Source: an uncultured Rhodanobacteraceae bacterium
GTDB taxonomy: Bacteria; Pseudomonadota; Gammaproteobacteria; Xanthomonadales; SZUA-5
Length of the DNA stretch: 64,000 nt
Direction: 5' to 3'
Assembly: GCA_937928755.1 (NCBI GenBank)
Contig: CALEZI010000050.1
Location: 27,278-91,277 of the forward strand
The notes beneath the pieces were generated by a model. That model saw only the letters and a program-made list of their open reading frames with translations, searched no databases and was not told where the DNA came from. This document shows, one piece after another, positions 38,627 to 48,418 of the stretch. A program made the position numbers and the translations under genes. Within the stretch, counting starts at the first letter, position 1; each line of letters starts with the position of its first letter.

Positions 38627-38728
38627 CGGCGGGCACGCAGGCAGTACCGAGCAGGCAATCGCGGACCGTCCAGGGACGGCGCGGATATTGCTTCGAGTCT
38701 CCCCGGCTGACCAAGCTTGGGGTCGAAC

Positions 38729-39154
38729 ATGCGCAAGATACAATCCGGATTCACCTTGATCGAACTGATGATCGTGGTCGCGATCATTGCCATCCTTGCG
38801 GCGATCGCCATACCGGCATACCAGGATTACGTGATCCGGGCACAGGTATCCGAAGGTCTGAGCCTGGTCGGAGGCACCAAGCTTGCGATTGCCGAGTTCT
38901 ATCAGGCGCGTGGCCGTTTTCCAGCCAGCAATGTGTCGGCGAATGTTGCCGAATCGCAGTCGATCCGGGGCAACTTCGTGACCCGGGCAAACGTCACTGC
39001 CAGCGGCGTGATCACGATCACTTACGGCTTCGGCGCCAATCAGAAGATCACCAGTTCCACCATCCAGTTGATTCCGACGGACCGCGGCGGCAGCAGCGAA
39101 TGGGACTGCACATCGTCGATCGCCGATCGTTATCTGCCGACGCAGTGCCGTTGA
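38729..39154 (+). CDS. pilA: Type IV pilin, first copy
   Basis: The protein has 141 residues from the ATG at 38729. The short basic leader MRKIQSG is followed by the prepilin peptidase site [19 protein letters not shown] and helix [20 protein letters not shown]. The C-terminal disulfide loop is formed by the cysteines in SEWDCTS and LPTQCR. The sequence closely resembles the second pilin, with the same length. No GG-N10-GC sigma-54 site was found in the 100 bases upstream, so it may be read from the accessory gene's transcript. Confidence 0.95.
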   Translation: MRKIQSGFTLIELMIVVAIIAILAAIAIPAYQDYVIRAQVSEGLSLVGGTKLAIAEFYQARGRFPASNVSANVAESQSIRGNFVTRANVTASGVITITYGFGANQKITSSTIQLIPTDRGGSSEWDCTSSIADRYLPTQCR

Positions 39155-39268
39155 GCCGATGTGACGTGTTGCGGCAGCTTGCGACACGAAACGATCCAAG
39201 CAAGCCCGGAATGACCCGGCCGTGCGCGAGATCCGGGGTTTTCGGTGGGCCGGCAAGGGGTTCTCAGC

Positions 39269-39284
39269 TGGCACGCAACGTGCA
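39269..39284 (+). promoter_or_regulatory. Sigma-54 promoter for the second pilin gene
   Basis: TGGCACGCAACGTGCA matches the -24/-12 consensus TGGCACG-N4-TTGCA with one mismatch (GTGCA for TTGCA). The essential GG and GC are separated by exactly ten bases. It lies about 97 bases upstream of the second pilin start and fits control by PilR, encoded 1.5 kb upstream. Confidence 0.85.
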
Positions 39285-39380
39285 AGACTAGTCGCTGACG
39301 GGCCAGCGCATCCCAACTGAGCGCAAGCTCGTTGGGGGGCTCGTCCAACCTAGGTTTGTTCACTTCGAAGGGGTTTCACC

Positions 39381-39806
39381 ATGAAAATGATGCAGAAGGG
39401 CTTCACGCTTATCGAACTGATGATCGTCGTTGCGATCATCGCCATCCTGGCGGCCATCGCCATTCCGGCCTACCAGGATTACACCATCCGCGCCCAGATC
39501 TCGGATGGCCTCAGCCTGGCCAGCGGCAGCAAGACCGCCGTAGCCGAGTTCTACCAGAACCGCGGCCGTTATCCGTCGACCAACACCTCCGCCGGTGTGG
39601 CACAATCGGCCAGTATCATTGGCAATTTTGTCACCCAGACGGCCATCGGCGCCTCTGGTATCATCACTGTGAAGTACGGTGGTCAGGCTAACTCCAAGAT
39701 CACGACTTCCTCGATTCAACTCGTGCCCACTGATCGTGGTGGCAGCACGGAATGGGATTGCACTTCCGGTATCCAGGACCGTTACCTTCCGACACAGTGC
39801 CGCTAA
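39381..39806 (+). CDS. pilA: Type IV pilin, second copy (major pilin candidate)
   Basis: The protein has 141 residues; AAGGGG precedes the ATG at 39381. The leader MKMMQKG ends at the prepilin peptidase site [19 protein letters not shown]. The body is Ser/Thr/Gly-rich, and the D-region has cysteines in TEWDCTS and LPTQCR. It has its own sigma-54 promoter and a strong terminator, so it is probably the highly expressed major subunit. Sequence differences from the first copy are concentrated in the middle surface region. Confidence 0.96.
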   Translation: MKMMQKGFTLIELMIVVAIIAILAAIAIPAYQDYTIRAQISDGLSLASGSKTAVAEFYQNRGRYPSTNTSAGVAQSASIIGNFVTQTAIGASGIITVKYGGQANSKITTSSIQLVPTDRGGSTEWDCTSGIQDRYLPTQCR

Positions 39807-39829
39807 TCGGTTCTTGATATTTGGATGAG

Positions 39830-39859
39830 GCGAAGGGGGCGAAAGCCCCCTTCGCTTTT
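39830..39859 (+). terminator. Rho-independent terminator of the pilin gene
   Basis: GCGAAGGGGGC, a GAAA tetraloop and GCCCCCTTCGC form a perfect 11-pair stem followed by TTTT. It lies 24 bases after the second pilin stop codon. Confidence 0.97.
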
Positions 39860-40091
39860 GTGCATCGCCATACGGCGGGCGTGACGGCAGTCATTCTAGA
39901 ATCAGTCAATAGGTGAGCCGATAGTTCTGGAATACGACCACCACTCTTCCCACTTCTTGCAGCCCAAGAAGCTGCGATGCACCTTCGACGGTGTGCTTCG
40001 AAACCGCTGCACTTCGAGGCAACGATCGACACCGTCACCGTCTCGCCAATCGGTTTGACCAGTGCCAACCGTTGTTTGCAAGGTTCAGTGC

Positions 40092-43000
40092 TCACTCTGC
40101 GATACTCGCCGCGCGCGCGAGCGCCAACTGCGCGATCGTGTTCATTTGCAGTCGCTCCGAACCAGGCATTGGCAGGCCCTTGATCGTGGCTCGGTGTAGC
40201 GCGGCCACTTCTTCGGGTAGCTGTGCCCTTGCCGCCCCGACCATGGCCAGCACGTACAGATCCGCCAGAGTTCCAGAGGGCAATCCGCGGACTTCGGTAA
40301 TCAGCTTGCCGGCACGCTCCAGGAGCTCGCTGCCGGCCGATTCCTGCAACGCCAAAGCGTAGGTTTCGAGTGCCGCAGAAATGTCTGCCGGTGGCTGTTG
40401 CCCTTCGGCGCACTCGACCCATGGCGGTGATGTCCAGGTTTGCTGCGCTTCGGTCATGCTCACTCTTGCCAGACTGAGCCGGAACAGCTTGGTCATGACC
40501 GTGATGGCCTGGGGGCTCACAACATCCGCGAAACATTGCGAGCCCCAATGCCGAAGCAGCGCGACATTGGCATAGTCGGAAGGCAAGAGCTCTCCAAGCA
40601 TTCGCCCTTCCGGTCGCCCGTTCAGGGCGGCAAGCACCGCCAAGCCCTGTCGTCGCAGTACGATGGGCGCATTCGATGCGGCAGGATTCAGCACAATGTC
40701 GTCGGTCGTCGGCGGCGAGGTGCCGAGCAGCGTCATCGCGGCGCCGGCGGCGAAGTAAATGGTAGAGACAGCGGTTGCGGTTTCGTTGGCAAAACGGTCG
40801 CGCGGCGCCCGGTGCGCCACCGTCGGGAAAAAGTCGGAATTGGCCGTGGGTTGCGTTACGGCGATCATCGCTTGCACGATCTTTTTGTTCGCAACCAGAC
40901 GCGCGCGCAATTCGGCCGCGTTGTGGATGCCCACGCGGTGCGCCAGGTGCACCAGAGCGGGGTCTTCAAACGGTGCATCGCTGAGTGACGGAAGCGCCGA
41001 ATCGGGGCTGGCGACGATCAACAGGTCATATTGGTTGCTTGTATAGATCGCATAGTCGGCGAACCGACTATCCAATGCCGCGAGTATCGACAGTAGCGTT
41101 TGATCCGACATTTCGTAGGCTTGAACCCACTGCACCAAAAGGCCTCCCTCCTCAAGGTGCCTTGGCACAAAGTCGTAGAACTCCTGAGAGAACAGCTTTG
41201 CGACACCGCTCACCCAGGGATTCGATGGCTCCGAAACGATGACGTCGAACCGCTGCCCGCCGCCAGAGAAAAAGGCGCGGGCATCGTCGATGACGAAGCG
41301 CGAACGCGGGTCGGTGTAGGCCAATTCCACTCGCGGACCGAAGCTCCTGGCCGCAGCGATGATCGCGGGCTCGATCTCCACGCTGACGATCTCGGATGGT
41401 AGCGTGCTGCTGACCAGAGTCTGCGTGGTGAGCCCCGATCCGAACCCGATGTTGGCGATGCGCCGTGGGTTCGGGTGGTGCGCCAGCGCAAGCAGGCCGG
41501 CCATTACCATTGTCGGCTCATCCAATGTCGGAGGCTTGGCCGGGTCCATCATCAGCGCCGCGTCTGGCTTGCCATTGGTGGCTATCACCAGCGAACCGTC
41601 GTTCTGGGTATACATCGCGATCGACGCGGTTTTGCCGTCGCGAAGGAAAGTGACTTCAGACGACTCTGCAAGTTGCGCGATACCGGTGCGGTACACCCCG
41701 GAAGCCAGTCGCCGGGGGTCAAACGGCGCCGCCGCCATGACCACGGCGATGGCGAGCCCGCTGGCGGCGACGGCGAGCAGATACGGCGCCGGTCGAAAGT
41801 CCTCGTTGAAACGGCGCAATACGATCAACCCAAGGCCGATGTCGATCGACGCAGCCAACACCATTGAGAGCTTGAGTCCAAGCGCAGGCATCATCACATG
41901 CACCATCAACATCACGCCGAGGATGGCGCCTATCGTGTTCGCTGCGTACACCAGGCCGATAGCCTTTTCACCGACCCCTCTGCGCAGCAGTGCATAAGTC
42001 ATCAGTGGCAGGGTCATTCCGGCGAAGAATGCCGCTGGCACCATGATCGCGATCGAGACCGCGGCCGTGACCCAGTTGTAAAGCGTATACCCCCCTTCGG
42101 TTCGGGCAAGGCTGCCAACCACCCATCCAACCGCATCGAAAGCGTGATCGTAGAGCGGCAGGGTTGCCAGTGCCGCCAAGCCCATCAGTACCTGAACCCA
42201 TCCGAAATAGCGCAGGGGCGCTGCAATCGAATCAAGTCTCTTGCGGATGTAGAGGCCACCGAAGGCAAGGCCGCCGATGAAAGCGGCGAGCATCAGTTCG
42301 AACGTGTGCAGGCTGGAGCCCAACACTAACGACAGCATGCGGACCCAGCCGATCTCGTACATGAACGAAGCTGCGCCGGTGACCAGCGCTGCGAACAGCA
42401 CGAATTGCAAGAGGGCCTGCGACTGGGCCGGGCCCTTTTCGATTTCTTCACTATGTCGACTGGGCTGGACGGCGCGCGGCGGTACTCGCAGCAACAGCAC
42501 GAAAACCGCAACCACGAGGTTGAGTGCTCCGGCGAAGGTCACGGCGCCCGGCAGTCCGGCCTGGGGGATCAGCAGGAAAGTAGCGAGCAGGGCGCCGATG
42601 GCGGCGCCAATGCTGTTGAAGAAGTACAAGCCGCCAAGCACGCGGCCTGCCGAGAGCGGCTGCCAGCGGATAAGCCCGGCGCTCATCACCGGGAACGTCA
42701 TTCCGAGTAGGATCGTCTGCGGCAGGATCAGCAGCAGTGCCACCGTGTAGCGGCTCAGATCGGATACGCCCGCCGCATGAAAACGCGGCAACCAGCTGTC
42801 AAACAACCAGTCCGACGTAAACACAAAGACTGCGTGAAACGCCAGGCCGAATAACCCGATCCCAGCTTCGAGCAAGCCATAGGTCCGCAGCAAACTGCCC
42901 AACCGGCCGATGTAGCGCGACGCGATCCAGGCCCCAAGTGCCATTCCCCCCATGAACGTCGACAACACCAGTGACTGGGCGTAAGCCGCGTGGCCAAGGA

Positions 43001-43139
43001 TCAAGCCGAGGTACTGGGACCACACCGCTTGGTAGATCAGGCCGCTGATACCAGACAGGACAAAGAACACCAGCATCAGTGTCAGCGCTAACCGCGGTGG
43101 ACTGTCGCTTGGGTGCTCACTCTCGTGTTGCGCGCTCAT
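40092..43139 (-). CDS. Multipass membrane protein fused to a spermidine-synthase-like domain
   Basis: The protein has 1015 residues from the ATG at 43139. About fourteen hydrophobic helices occupy residues 20-500 (first helix LALTLMLVFFVLSGISGLIY). They are followed by a spermidine-synthase-like Rossmann domain with IANIGFGSGLTTQTLVSS, VSVEIEPAIIAAARSFG, IDDARAFF and FDVIVSEPSNPWVSGVAKLF. The last 200 residues are helical and unassigned. This MFS-like/SpeE fusion is a known but poorly characterised bacterial architecture. Whether it makes polyamines or modifies another acceptor is unknown. It faces the pilin genes convergently. Confidence 0.85.
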   Translation of the reverse strand: MSAQHESEHPSDSPPRLALTLMLVFFVLSGISGLIYQAVWSQYLGLILGHAAYAQSLVLSTFMGGMALGAWIASRYIGRLGSLLRTYGLLEAGIGLFGLAFHAVFVFTSDWLFDSWLPRFHAAGVSDLSRYTVALLLILPQTILLGMTFPVMSAGLIRWQPLSAGRVLGGLYFFNSIGAAIGALLATFLLIPQAGLPGAVTFAGALNLVVAVFVLLLRVPPRAVQPSRHSEEIEKGPAQSQALLQFVLFAALVTGAASFMYEIGWVRMLSLVLGSSLHTFELMLAAFIGGLAFGGLYIRKRLDSIAAPLRYFGWVQVLMGLAALATLPLYDHAFDAVGWVVGSLARTEGGYTLYNWVTAAVSIAIMVPAAFFAGMTLPLMTYALLRRGVGEKAIGLVYAANTIGAILGVMLMVHVMMPALGLKLSMVLAASIDIGLGLIVLRRFNEDFRPAPYLLAVAASGLAIAVVMAAAPFDPRRLASGVYRTGIAQLAESSEVTFLRDGKTASIAMYTQNDGSLVIATNGKPDAALMMDPAKPPTLDEPTMVMAGLLALAHHPNPRRIANIGFGSGLTTQTLVSSTLPSEIVSVEIEPAIIAAARSFGPRVELAYTDPRSRFVIDDARAFFSGGGQRFDVIVSEPSNPWVSGVAKLFSQEFYDFVPRHLEEGGLLVQWVQAYEMSDQTLLSILAALDSRFADYAIYTSNQYDLLIVASPDSALPSLSDAPFEDPALVHLAHRVGIHNAAELRARLVANKKIVQAMIAVTQPTANSDFFPTVAHRAPRDRFANETATAVSTIYFAAGAAMTLLGTSPPTTDDIVLNPAASNAPIVLRRQGLAVLAALNGRPEGRMLGELLPSDYANVALLRHWGSQCFADVVSPQAITVMTKLFRLSLARVSMTEAQQTWTSPPWVECAEGQQPPADISAALETYALALQESAGSELLERAGKLITEVRGLPSGTLADLYVLAMVGAARAQLPEEVAALHRATIKGLPMPGSERLQMNTIAQLALARAASIAE

Positions 43140-43353
43140 TCCGATGACTGTTGTGAGCCGGAGGGGAATCGACGATAACATGCTCGATACATGAGCATGT
43201 CTGACAGCCAACGGAGTCCGCCGAAATCAGCGAACGCCCTTTCCAGGGGTGTCGCCGCGAACCGCGCTGGTCCATGCAGAGGGCAAGCCCGGTCAACCTG
43301 CGGCGTGCTCAGCGACTTCGGACCAAGCGGTTCTTCTGGTGCGGCCGATAGGG

Positions 43354-45228
43354 TCATGGCGTCATGCAGTCCTGTCCCCAGAACGCTGTGCTGATCGAGC
43401 GTTGACCGGGCGTGAGCTCGTTCACTGGAGTCCGCTGCAGCAACAACAGGCCCACGACAGAATCGTTTTCAAGCAATGACTCCTGGCCCACCGACTCGAG
43501 CGCGTTGCGCGACAACTCCCCAACCAGCCCGGATCCGCGCAGTTCGCGCAAGATCGCCATTGCTTCCGCTTGGCGGCACAGTCCAGCCAGAAAGAAAGTC
43601 GCGTTGTATCCGGCGCGATGGGATGCGGTCGAGCCTGCACTGCAGTAGCTCAGCGACTCCTCCAGCCAGGTTCGCGGCGGCAGGTCGGCGCTGGGCGCAT
43701 TCTCCCAAGCGTGCAGCCGCGCCGAACACACCAGCGCGACCGCGAGCATTCGCGTCGGCTCGCGCTGGATCACCTGCTGCGCCCAGTCCTCCGCCTCCTT
43801 CCAGTGTCCGGCGGCCAGCTCGGCACTGGCCACCAGCGCCCAGTCTTCGCTCACGGTGCCCTGGCGCAGGGTCGCCGGAACCGGGGCGGCTGCCGTGACG
43901 CCGACAACTGCCGCGGTCACGATCCCGGCGAACACCCTGCCCGGAGGGCCGCTCGGCGACGCCCGCCAGTGCGCCGCCAGGGTGGCCCAGCCGCCGGCCA
44001 GCACGCACAGCCACCCGGCCATCGGCACGCGGAAACGGGCGCTGACGAAGTACAGCAGCAGGCCGCAGGCGTAGGCGGCGGCGAGCAGCAGGATCAGTTG
44101 CCGCGCCGGAGGGCGCAGCGGCAGCCACAGCGCGCCCGCGGCCAGCGCGAGGATCACCGCCCAGCCGAGCGGATTCCAGCGCAGCCAGGGCGCGCGGTCC
44201 TTGTGGAACCAGTAGGTCTTGTTGTTGTACTGCTCGTAGTTGTTGATCAGGTACCAGGTCTTGTCGCGCAGCAGACGCAGCCACGCGCCGGGTTCGGCGC
44301 TGACGTGGTCGATCCAGCGGCTGCGCCAGTAGGCCTGGAAGTCGTCGATGTCGATGCGCTCGCTGCAGGGCCGGTCGCGGCAGTAGAGGATTTCGGCTTC
44401 TGCGCGGGCCGGGTTCGATCCCGGCACCATGTCGGGTATCGCGATGGTGTGTTGGTAGTAGAGACCGCTGACGCCGGGGCCGTTGGCGTCCCAGATCGCA
44501 TGGCTGCCCTGCCACGGCACAAGGCGGAATTCGCCGCCGACGCGTTGGTTGACCACGCCCATCGCCAGCAGGATGGCGACGCTACCCAGTGCGCCGCCGA
44601 CCAGCAGGGGCAGGCATCGGCGGTCGCGCCAGGCCAGCACCGCAAGCCATAGCAGCAGCGCCGGCACGCAGACCAGGAAGTTGGGTCGGGCCAATGAGGC
44701 CAGTGTCAGCAGTGCGCCGGCAGTGACCGCGGCGCGCCAGGATGCATGTTCCCACGCCAGCCATGCCGCGAGGGTCGATCCCAGCGCCAGGGAGGTCGCC
44801 AGGGAGATGTCGAGCGGGTCGCCGGCGAAATGCAGCGCAACCGGGTACAGCGCATACAGCGCGCCGCCGAGCAGGCCGGCATTTACCTTGCCCCAGATAC
44901 GCCGCGCAAGTTCGTACACCAGGATTGCTGAAGCGACGTGGGCGAGCAGGTTGACCAACCGCGCGGCGTCCGGCAGCAGCCCCTCGGGTACGCCCAACTG
45001 AATGAAAACGGCGATCAGCGCCGGGTACAGCGGCGCTCGGTAAAACGGCTCGTTCGCCAGCGTGCCAGCGGCAATGGTCTTCGCCAGTTCCAGGATCTCG
45101 CGGCCGTCCAACACCGGAAATCCGCCGAGCGGCGTGGTTCCGTACCACGCAAGATGCGCGGCGCCGTAGAGCAGTGCGAGTGCGATGACGGCCAGGCGCG
45201 CAGTTCGGTTTTCGATCTCTTGCTGCAC
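43354..45228 (-). CDS. GT39/PMT-like glycosyltransferase with C-terminal helical repeats
   Basis: The protein has 624 residues. The first loop carries FPVLDGREILELAKTI, with the aspartate position of GT-C enzymes, and the second loop RAPLYPALIAVF. About ten membrane helices follow, with the periplasmic region containing NNYEQYNNKTYWFHKDRAPW. The last 150 residues are soluble and helical, with TPR-like spacing (ASAELAAGHWKEAEDWAQQV). Such enzymes move a sugar from polyprenyl phosphate to protein or lipid on the periplasmic side. The acceptor is unknown; the nearby pilin locus offers one possibility. Confidence 0.8.
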   Translation of the reverse strand: MQQEIENRTARLAVIALALLYGAAHLAWYGTTPLGGFPVLDGREILELAKTIAAGTLANEPFYRAPLYPALIAVFIQLGVPEGLLPDAARLVNLLAHVASAILVYELARRIWGKVNAGLLGGALYALYPVALHFAGDPLDISLATSLALGSTLAAWLAWEHASWRAAVTAGALLTLASLARPNFLVCVPALLLWLAVLAWRDRRCLPLLVGGALGSVAILLAMGVVNQRVGGEFRLVPWQGSHAIWDANGPGVSGLYYQHTIAIPDMVPGSNPARAEAEILYCRDRPCSERIDIDDFQAYWRSRWIDHVSAEPGAWLRLLRDKTWYLINNYEQYNNKTYWFHKDRAPWLRWNPLGWAVILALAAGALWLPLRPPARQLILLLAAAYACGLLLYFVSARFRVPMAGWLCVLAGGWATLAAHWRASPSGPPGRVFAGIVTAAVVGVTAAAPVPATLRQGTVSEDWALVASAELAAGHWKEAEDWAQQVIQREPTRMLAVALVCSARLHAWENAPSADLPPRTWLEESLSYCSAGSTASHRAGYNATFFLAGLCRQAEAMAILRELRGSGLVGELSRNALESVGQESLLENDSVVGLLLLQRTPVNELTPGQRSISTAFWGQDCMTP

Positions 45229-45449
45229 CAGGCGCCCTCAGTCCGGGTTGACCGCATGCCGGCGCAAGAGCAGCGAGCGCCACGCGCCGAGACGATAGCA
45301 GGGTCGACCCAAAGGGATACCCGCTTCTGTCGTCGCGCCGAATCGCGATTGGAGGCCGGCTTGTCTTCAGCCGAATTAATCCTTTCCGGGGTTTGCGATC
45401 AAGGTGAAATTCGAGACACTGCCAGCACACCCTGCAACAGGCGAAACCG

Positions 45450-45869
45450 ATGAAAACCCAATCGATCATTGCTGCGCTGGCGCTTGCTCTGATGCTGAGC
45501 GCGCCGCTGTCGGCCAGCGAATCCACTTCCGCGCAGAAGGCCAAGCTCTGCTCTACCCTCGGCAAGGTGCACGCCCAGCGCGATCGCCAGTTGTTTGCGG
45601 TCGGCTTCCAGTCGATCAACGGGCAACTGAGCACGCATCGTGGTGATCGTTGCATCATGCTGCCGGCAGGCAAACACGTGATCGGATTGGTTTCCTACAC
45701 CGAATCGGCGGCCTTCCCGAATCGGCGGCAGCCGCGCGGCGCCTACAAGGAACAACCGCTGGAACTGGAGATCGAGCCGGGCCGTACCTACACGCTGGCG
45801 GCGCAGGTCGACGACCGTTATGAGGCCAGCTGGATTCCGATCGTGCAGCGCGTGGATGTGTGGCAGTAG
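45450..45869 (+). CDS. Hypothetical exported protein
   Basis: The protein has 139 residues from the ATG at 45450. A clear signal peptide (MKTQSIIAALALALMLSAPL, cut near SASES) is followed by a small domain with two cysteines (KLCSTLGK and DRCIMLPAGKH) and beta-rich segments (LELEIEPGRTYTLAAQVDD). The layout LPAGKHVIGL...EPGRTYTLAA resembles small periplasmic beta-sandwich proteins. I do not recognise the family. It diverges from the glycosyltransferase gene across a 220-base gap. Confidence 0.7.
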   Translation: MKTQSIIAALALALMLSAPLSASESTSAQKAKLCSTLGKVHAQRDRQLFAVGFQSINGQLSTHRGDRCIMLPAGKHVIGLVSYTESAAFPNRRQPRGAYKEQPLELEIEPGRTYTLAAQVDDRYEASWIPIVQRVDVWQ

Positions 45870-45987
45870 CGGGTCGGCTGCCGGGCTGCGCGACGCGACC
45901 CGGGGCGCCGGCAGCAATTCGGCGATTCAAGCGCATCCTTGGGCGCAGTAGACTGCATCCGTCTCCTGCTGCCCAAGGTCGTTGCCG

Positions 45988-46575
45988 ATGCGCCTCGCCC
46001 TGTTCCTGGTTTGCCTGTTGCCGCTGTGGGCGTCCGCCGACGAAGGTTGGCGCGAGGTCATGCACGATGCGCACGAGCCGTCGATCGATGGCGCGCACGA
46101 ACTTGCGCGCCGGGTGCTGACGCAGTTGTCGCCGGATGCCTATGGCCGCAGCGATCTGGCACAGGCCGAGGCGCTATTGGATGCGCCGATGCAAGCGACC
46201 GATTACCAGGCTCTGCTGGGTCGCTGGCGTTGTCGCTCGATCCAGGTCGACGCCAGCGGCGTGTTTGCCTATCCGGCCTTCCGCTGCGAGATCGAGCTTG
46301 TCGAAGACGGCACTCTGATGTTCACCAAGACCAGCGGTTCGCAGCGGCGTCACGGGCAGATCTATCCTTTCGGCGCCGGCAGTTGGGTCTTTCTCGGCGG
46401 TCAGTCGGTCAACGACGAACCCTACCGCAGTTACAGCGGAACCTTTGCCGACGCCGACGGCGAGGACCTTGCACTGGACAGTGTCGGTCTCGTCGAAACA
46501 CTGAAGAACGGCCAACTGCGCATCATCCTCGACGCCAGCGACGGTCGCGTCGAGTTTTATCAGTTGATGCGCTGA
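45988..46575 (+). CDS. Exported protein resembling DUF4893
   Basis: The protein has 195 residues. ATG at 45988 starts a signal peptide (MRLALFLVCLLPLWASADEG). The mature part has ALLGRWRCRSIQVDASGVFA, AYPAFRCEIELVEDG and DEPYRSYSGTFADADGEDL, which resemble DUF4893 proteins (a WRCR strand followed by a lipocalin-like beta sheet). The two cysteines in RWRCRS and FRCEIE may form a disulfide. The function is unknown. Confidence 0.7.
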   Translation: MRLALFLVCLLPLWASADEGWREVMHDAHEPSIDGAHELARRVLTQLSPDAYGRSDLAQAEALLDAPMQATDYQALLGRWRCRSIQVDASGVFAYPAFRCEIELVEDGTLMFTKTSGSQRRHGQIYPFGAGSWVFLGGQSVNDEPYRSYSGTFADADGEDLALDSVGLVETLKNGQLRIILDASDGRVEFYQLMR

Positions 46576-46665
46576 GGTCGCGTTCCGAGCACGCGGTTCA
46601 GGTCCTGACGCTGGGATCGCAGCAAATGCGATAGGCTGCCGGATTCGACTTCACGGAGCCGGCGC

Positions 46666-47091
46666 ATGGCAATCTGGAAACATCCGATGACACCGCAGCA
46701 ACTGAATGCGCTGTCGCGCGGCACCATCGGCGAACACATCGGCATCGAAATCACCGAAATCGGCGACGACTTCGTGCGCGGGCGGATGCCGGTGGATCGG
46801 CGCACGCACCAGCCTTACGGTCTGCTGCACGGCGGCGCGTCGGTGGTGCTGGCGGAGTCGCTCGGCAGCATCGGCGCCGGCATGGTGGCCGGTGCCAGCG
46901 GTGCGGTGGTCGGCATCGAGATCAACGCCAACCATCTGCGTGGGGTGCGCGAGGGTTGGGTCACCGGAACGGCGCGGCCGCTGCACACCGGCCGCTCGAC
47001 CCAGGTCTGGGAGATCCGCATCGAGAACGACGCCGGCGAGTTGGCGTGCATCTCGCGGTTGACCATGGCCGTGGTGCCGAAGGTGCCGTGA
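46666..47091 (+). CDS. Hotdog-fold acyl-CoA thioesterase (PaaI/MenI/EntH type)
   Basis: The protein has 141 residues. The hotdog signature YGLLHGGASVVLAESLGSIG includes the conserved HGG and the catalytic glutamate. VGIEINANHLRGVREGWVTG and STQVWEIRIEND complete the fold. Relatives hydrolyse aryl- or 1,4-dihydroxy-2-naphthoyl-CoA thioesters. Its stop overlaps the GTG start of the next gene by four bases. Confidence 0.9.
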   Translation: MAIWKHPMTPQQLNALSRGTIGEHIGIEITEIGDDFVRGRMPVDRRTHQPYGLLHGGASVVLAESLGSIGAGMVAGASGAVVGIEINANHLRGVREGWVTGTARPLHTGRSTQVWEIRIENDAGELACISRLTMAVVPKVP

Positions 47092-48095
47092 GCGGCCATC
47101 CTTTCGATGCGCTGCGTCCCGAGACCGTGCTCGACGCGGTGGAGCGCCTTGGGGTCGCCAGCGACGGTCGGTTGTTCGCACTCAACAGCTTCGAGAACCG
47201 GGTCTATCTGGTCGGACGCGAGGGCGCCGAGCCGCTGATCGCCAAGTTCTACCGGCCGGGTCGATTGAGCGACGCCGAGATTCTCGAGGAGCACGCATTC
47301 CTGGACGAGCTGGCTGCCGCCGAACTGCCGGTGGCGGCGGCCATCCGCGACGGCGACGGCCGCAGTCTGGTCGAGATTCAACTGGCGGCACGACCTGCCA
47401 GCGAGGATGCCGGCGCCAGCGAAGCCGCGAACTACCGGGTGGCGCTGTTCCCGAAGTTGCGCGGGCGCGCACCGGAGCTGGAGGCCGAGGAACACCTGGA
47501 ATGGCTGGGGCGGCTGATCGCCCGACTGCACCAGGTCGGACGCGCCGGCCGCTTTCACGCGCGACCGCCGCTGTCGATCGAGCGGCTCGGCACCGCGGGA
47601 CTGGCAGCGACGCTGGCCGGGCCGCTGCTGCCCGTGCACATGCACGGGCGCTTCGAGTCGTCGGTCGCAACGCTGCTGCAGGCGGTGCGCGGCGCATTCG
47701 AACGGGTCGGGCCAACATCGATGCTGCGCCTGCATGGCGACATGCATCCGGGCAATCTGCTGTGGAATGACGACGGGCCGGCGTTCGTGGACTTCGACGA
47801 TTCCTGCGCCGGACCGGCGATCCAGGATTTGTGGATGCTGCTTCCCGGCGATGACGAGGGTCAACGCCGCTCACTGGCCGCGCTGGTGGCGGGCTATGAG
47901 GTGTTTCGCCCCTTCGATTGGGCCGAAGTGGCGTTGATCGAGCCGCTGCGCGCACTGCGATTGATCCACTACGGCGGCTGGCTGTCGGCGCGTTACGACG
48001 ATCCGGCGTTTCCGCGCGCGTTCCCGCATGCCGCGCAAGGGCGCTTCTGGGAAGAGCACCTGATCTCGTTGGAGCAACAGGGCGAGCGCATGTAG
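47088..48095 (+). CDS. Stress response Ser/Thr kinase of the SrkA/RdoA (YihE) family
   Basis: The protein has 335 residues with a GTG start at 47088 in a GTGA overlap with the thioesterase. The start VSGHPFDALRPETVLDAVER and FALNSFENRVYLVGREG are typical of YihE-like kinases. Lys in PLIAKFYRPGR binds ATP; the catalytic loop is RLHGDMHPGNLLW and the metal site FVDFDDSCAG. Homologues protect cells under stress and control programmed death pathways in enterobacteria. srkA is a plausible name. Confidence 0.92.
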   Translation: MSGHPFDALRPETVLDAVERLGVASDGRLFALNSFENRVYLVGREGAEPLIAKFYRPGRLSDAEILEEHAFLDELAAAELPVAAAIRDGDGRSLVEIQLAARPASEDAGASEAANYRVALFPKLRGRAPELEAEEHLEWLGRLIARLHQVGRAGRFHARPPLSIERLGTAGLAATLAGPLLPVHMHGRFESSVATLLQAVRGAFERVGPTSMLRLHGDMHPGNLLWNDDGPAFVDFDDSCAGPAIQDLWMLLPGDDEGQRRSLAALVAGYEVFRPFDWAEVALIEPLRALRLIHYGGWLSARYDDPAFPRAFPHAAQGRFWEEHLISLEQQGERM

Positions 48096-48178
48096 CCGGC
48101 ATCGAGCCTGTGGGAGCCCTTGCCGCAAAGCTTCGGTGCGCAACGTCGCGCATCAATCAGGCAGCGACACGGAGCCTG

Positions 48179-48418
48179 TTTTTTGTCCGCAAAGGACGCA
48201 AAGAACGCAAAGGGAGCAGGAAGCGGTGTTTGTGCAGGGGTCGGATTTCCCCTTGCCGAAACCCTTGCTGGCTTTGCTCTCTTTTGCGGATGAACGACCT
48301 TCTGCCAGTCACTTGCGCCAGCCCGCATTTCTCACGCCGGCGCGAGAAGATGCCTGCTTCGTCACGCCTCACCCGGGTTCTTGGCTCTCTTTGCGTCCTT
48401 TGCGTTCTTTGCGGACAG
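48179..48418. repeat. Second inverted pair of GTCCGCAAAGGACGCAAAG repeats
   Basis: The left arm (48179-48213) and right arm (48387-48418) are reverse complements over about 30 bases. The enclosed sequence contains the left arm of a different inverted pair (48321-48532), so the two pairs interleave. The 550-base gap around them holds no credible gene. Confidence 0.85.

Noticed and set aside
38627..38728. A second sigma-54 promoter before the first pilin
   Set aside because: GGGCACGCAGGCAGT looks similar, but no GG-N10-GC spacing is met.
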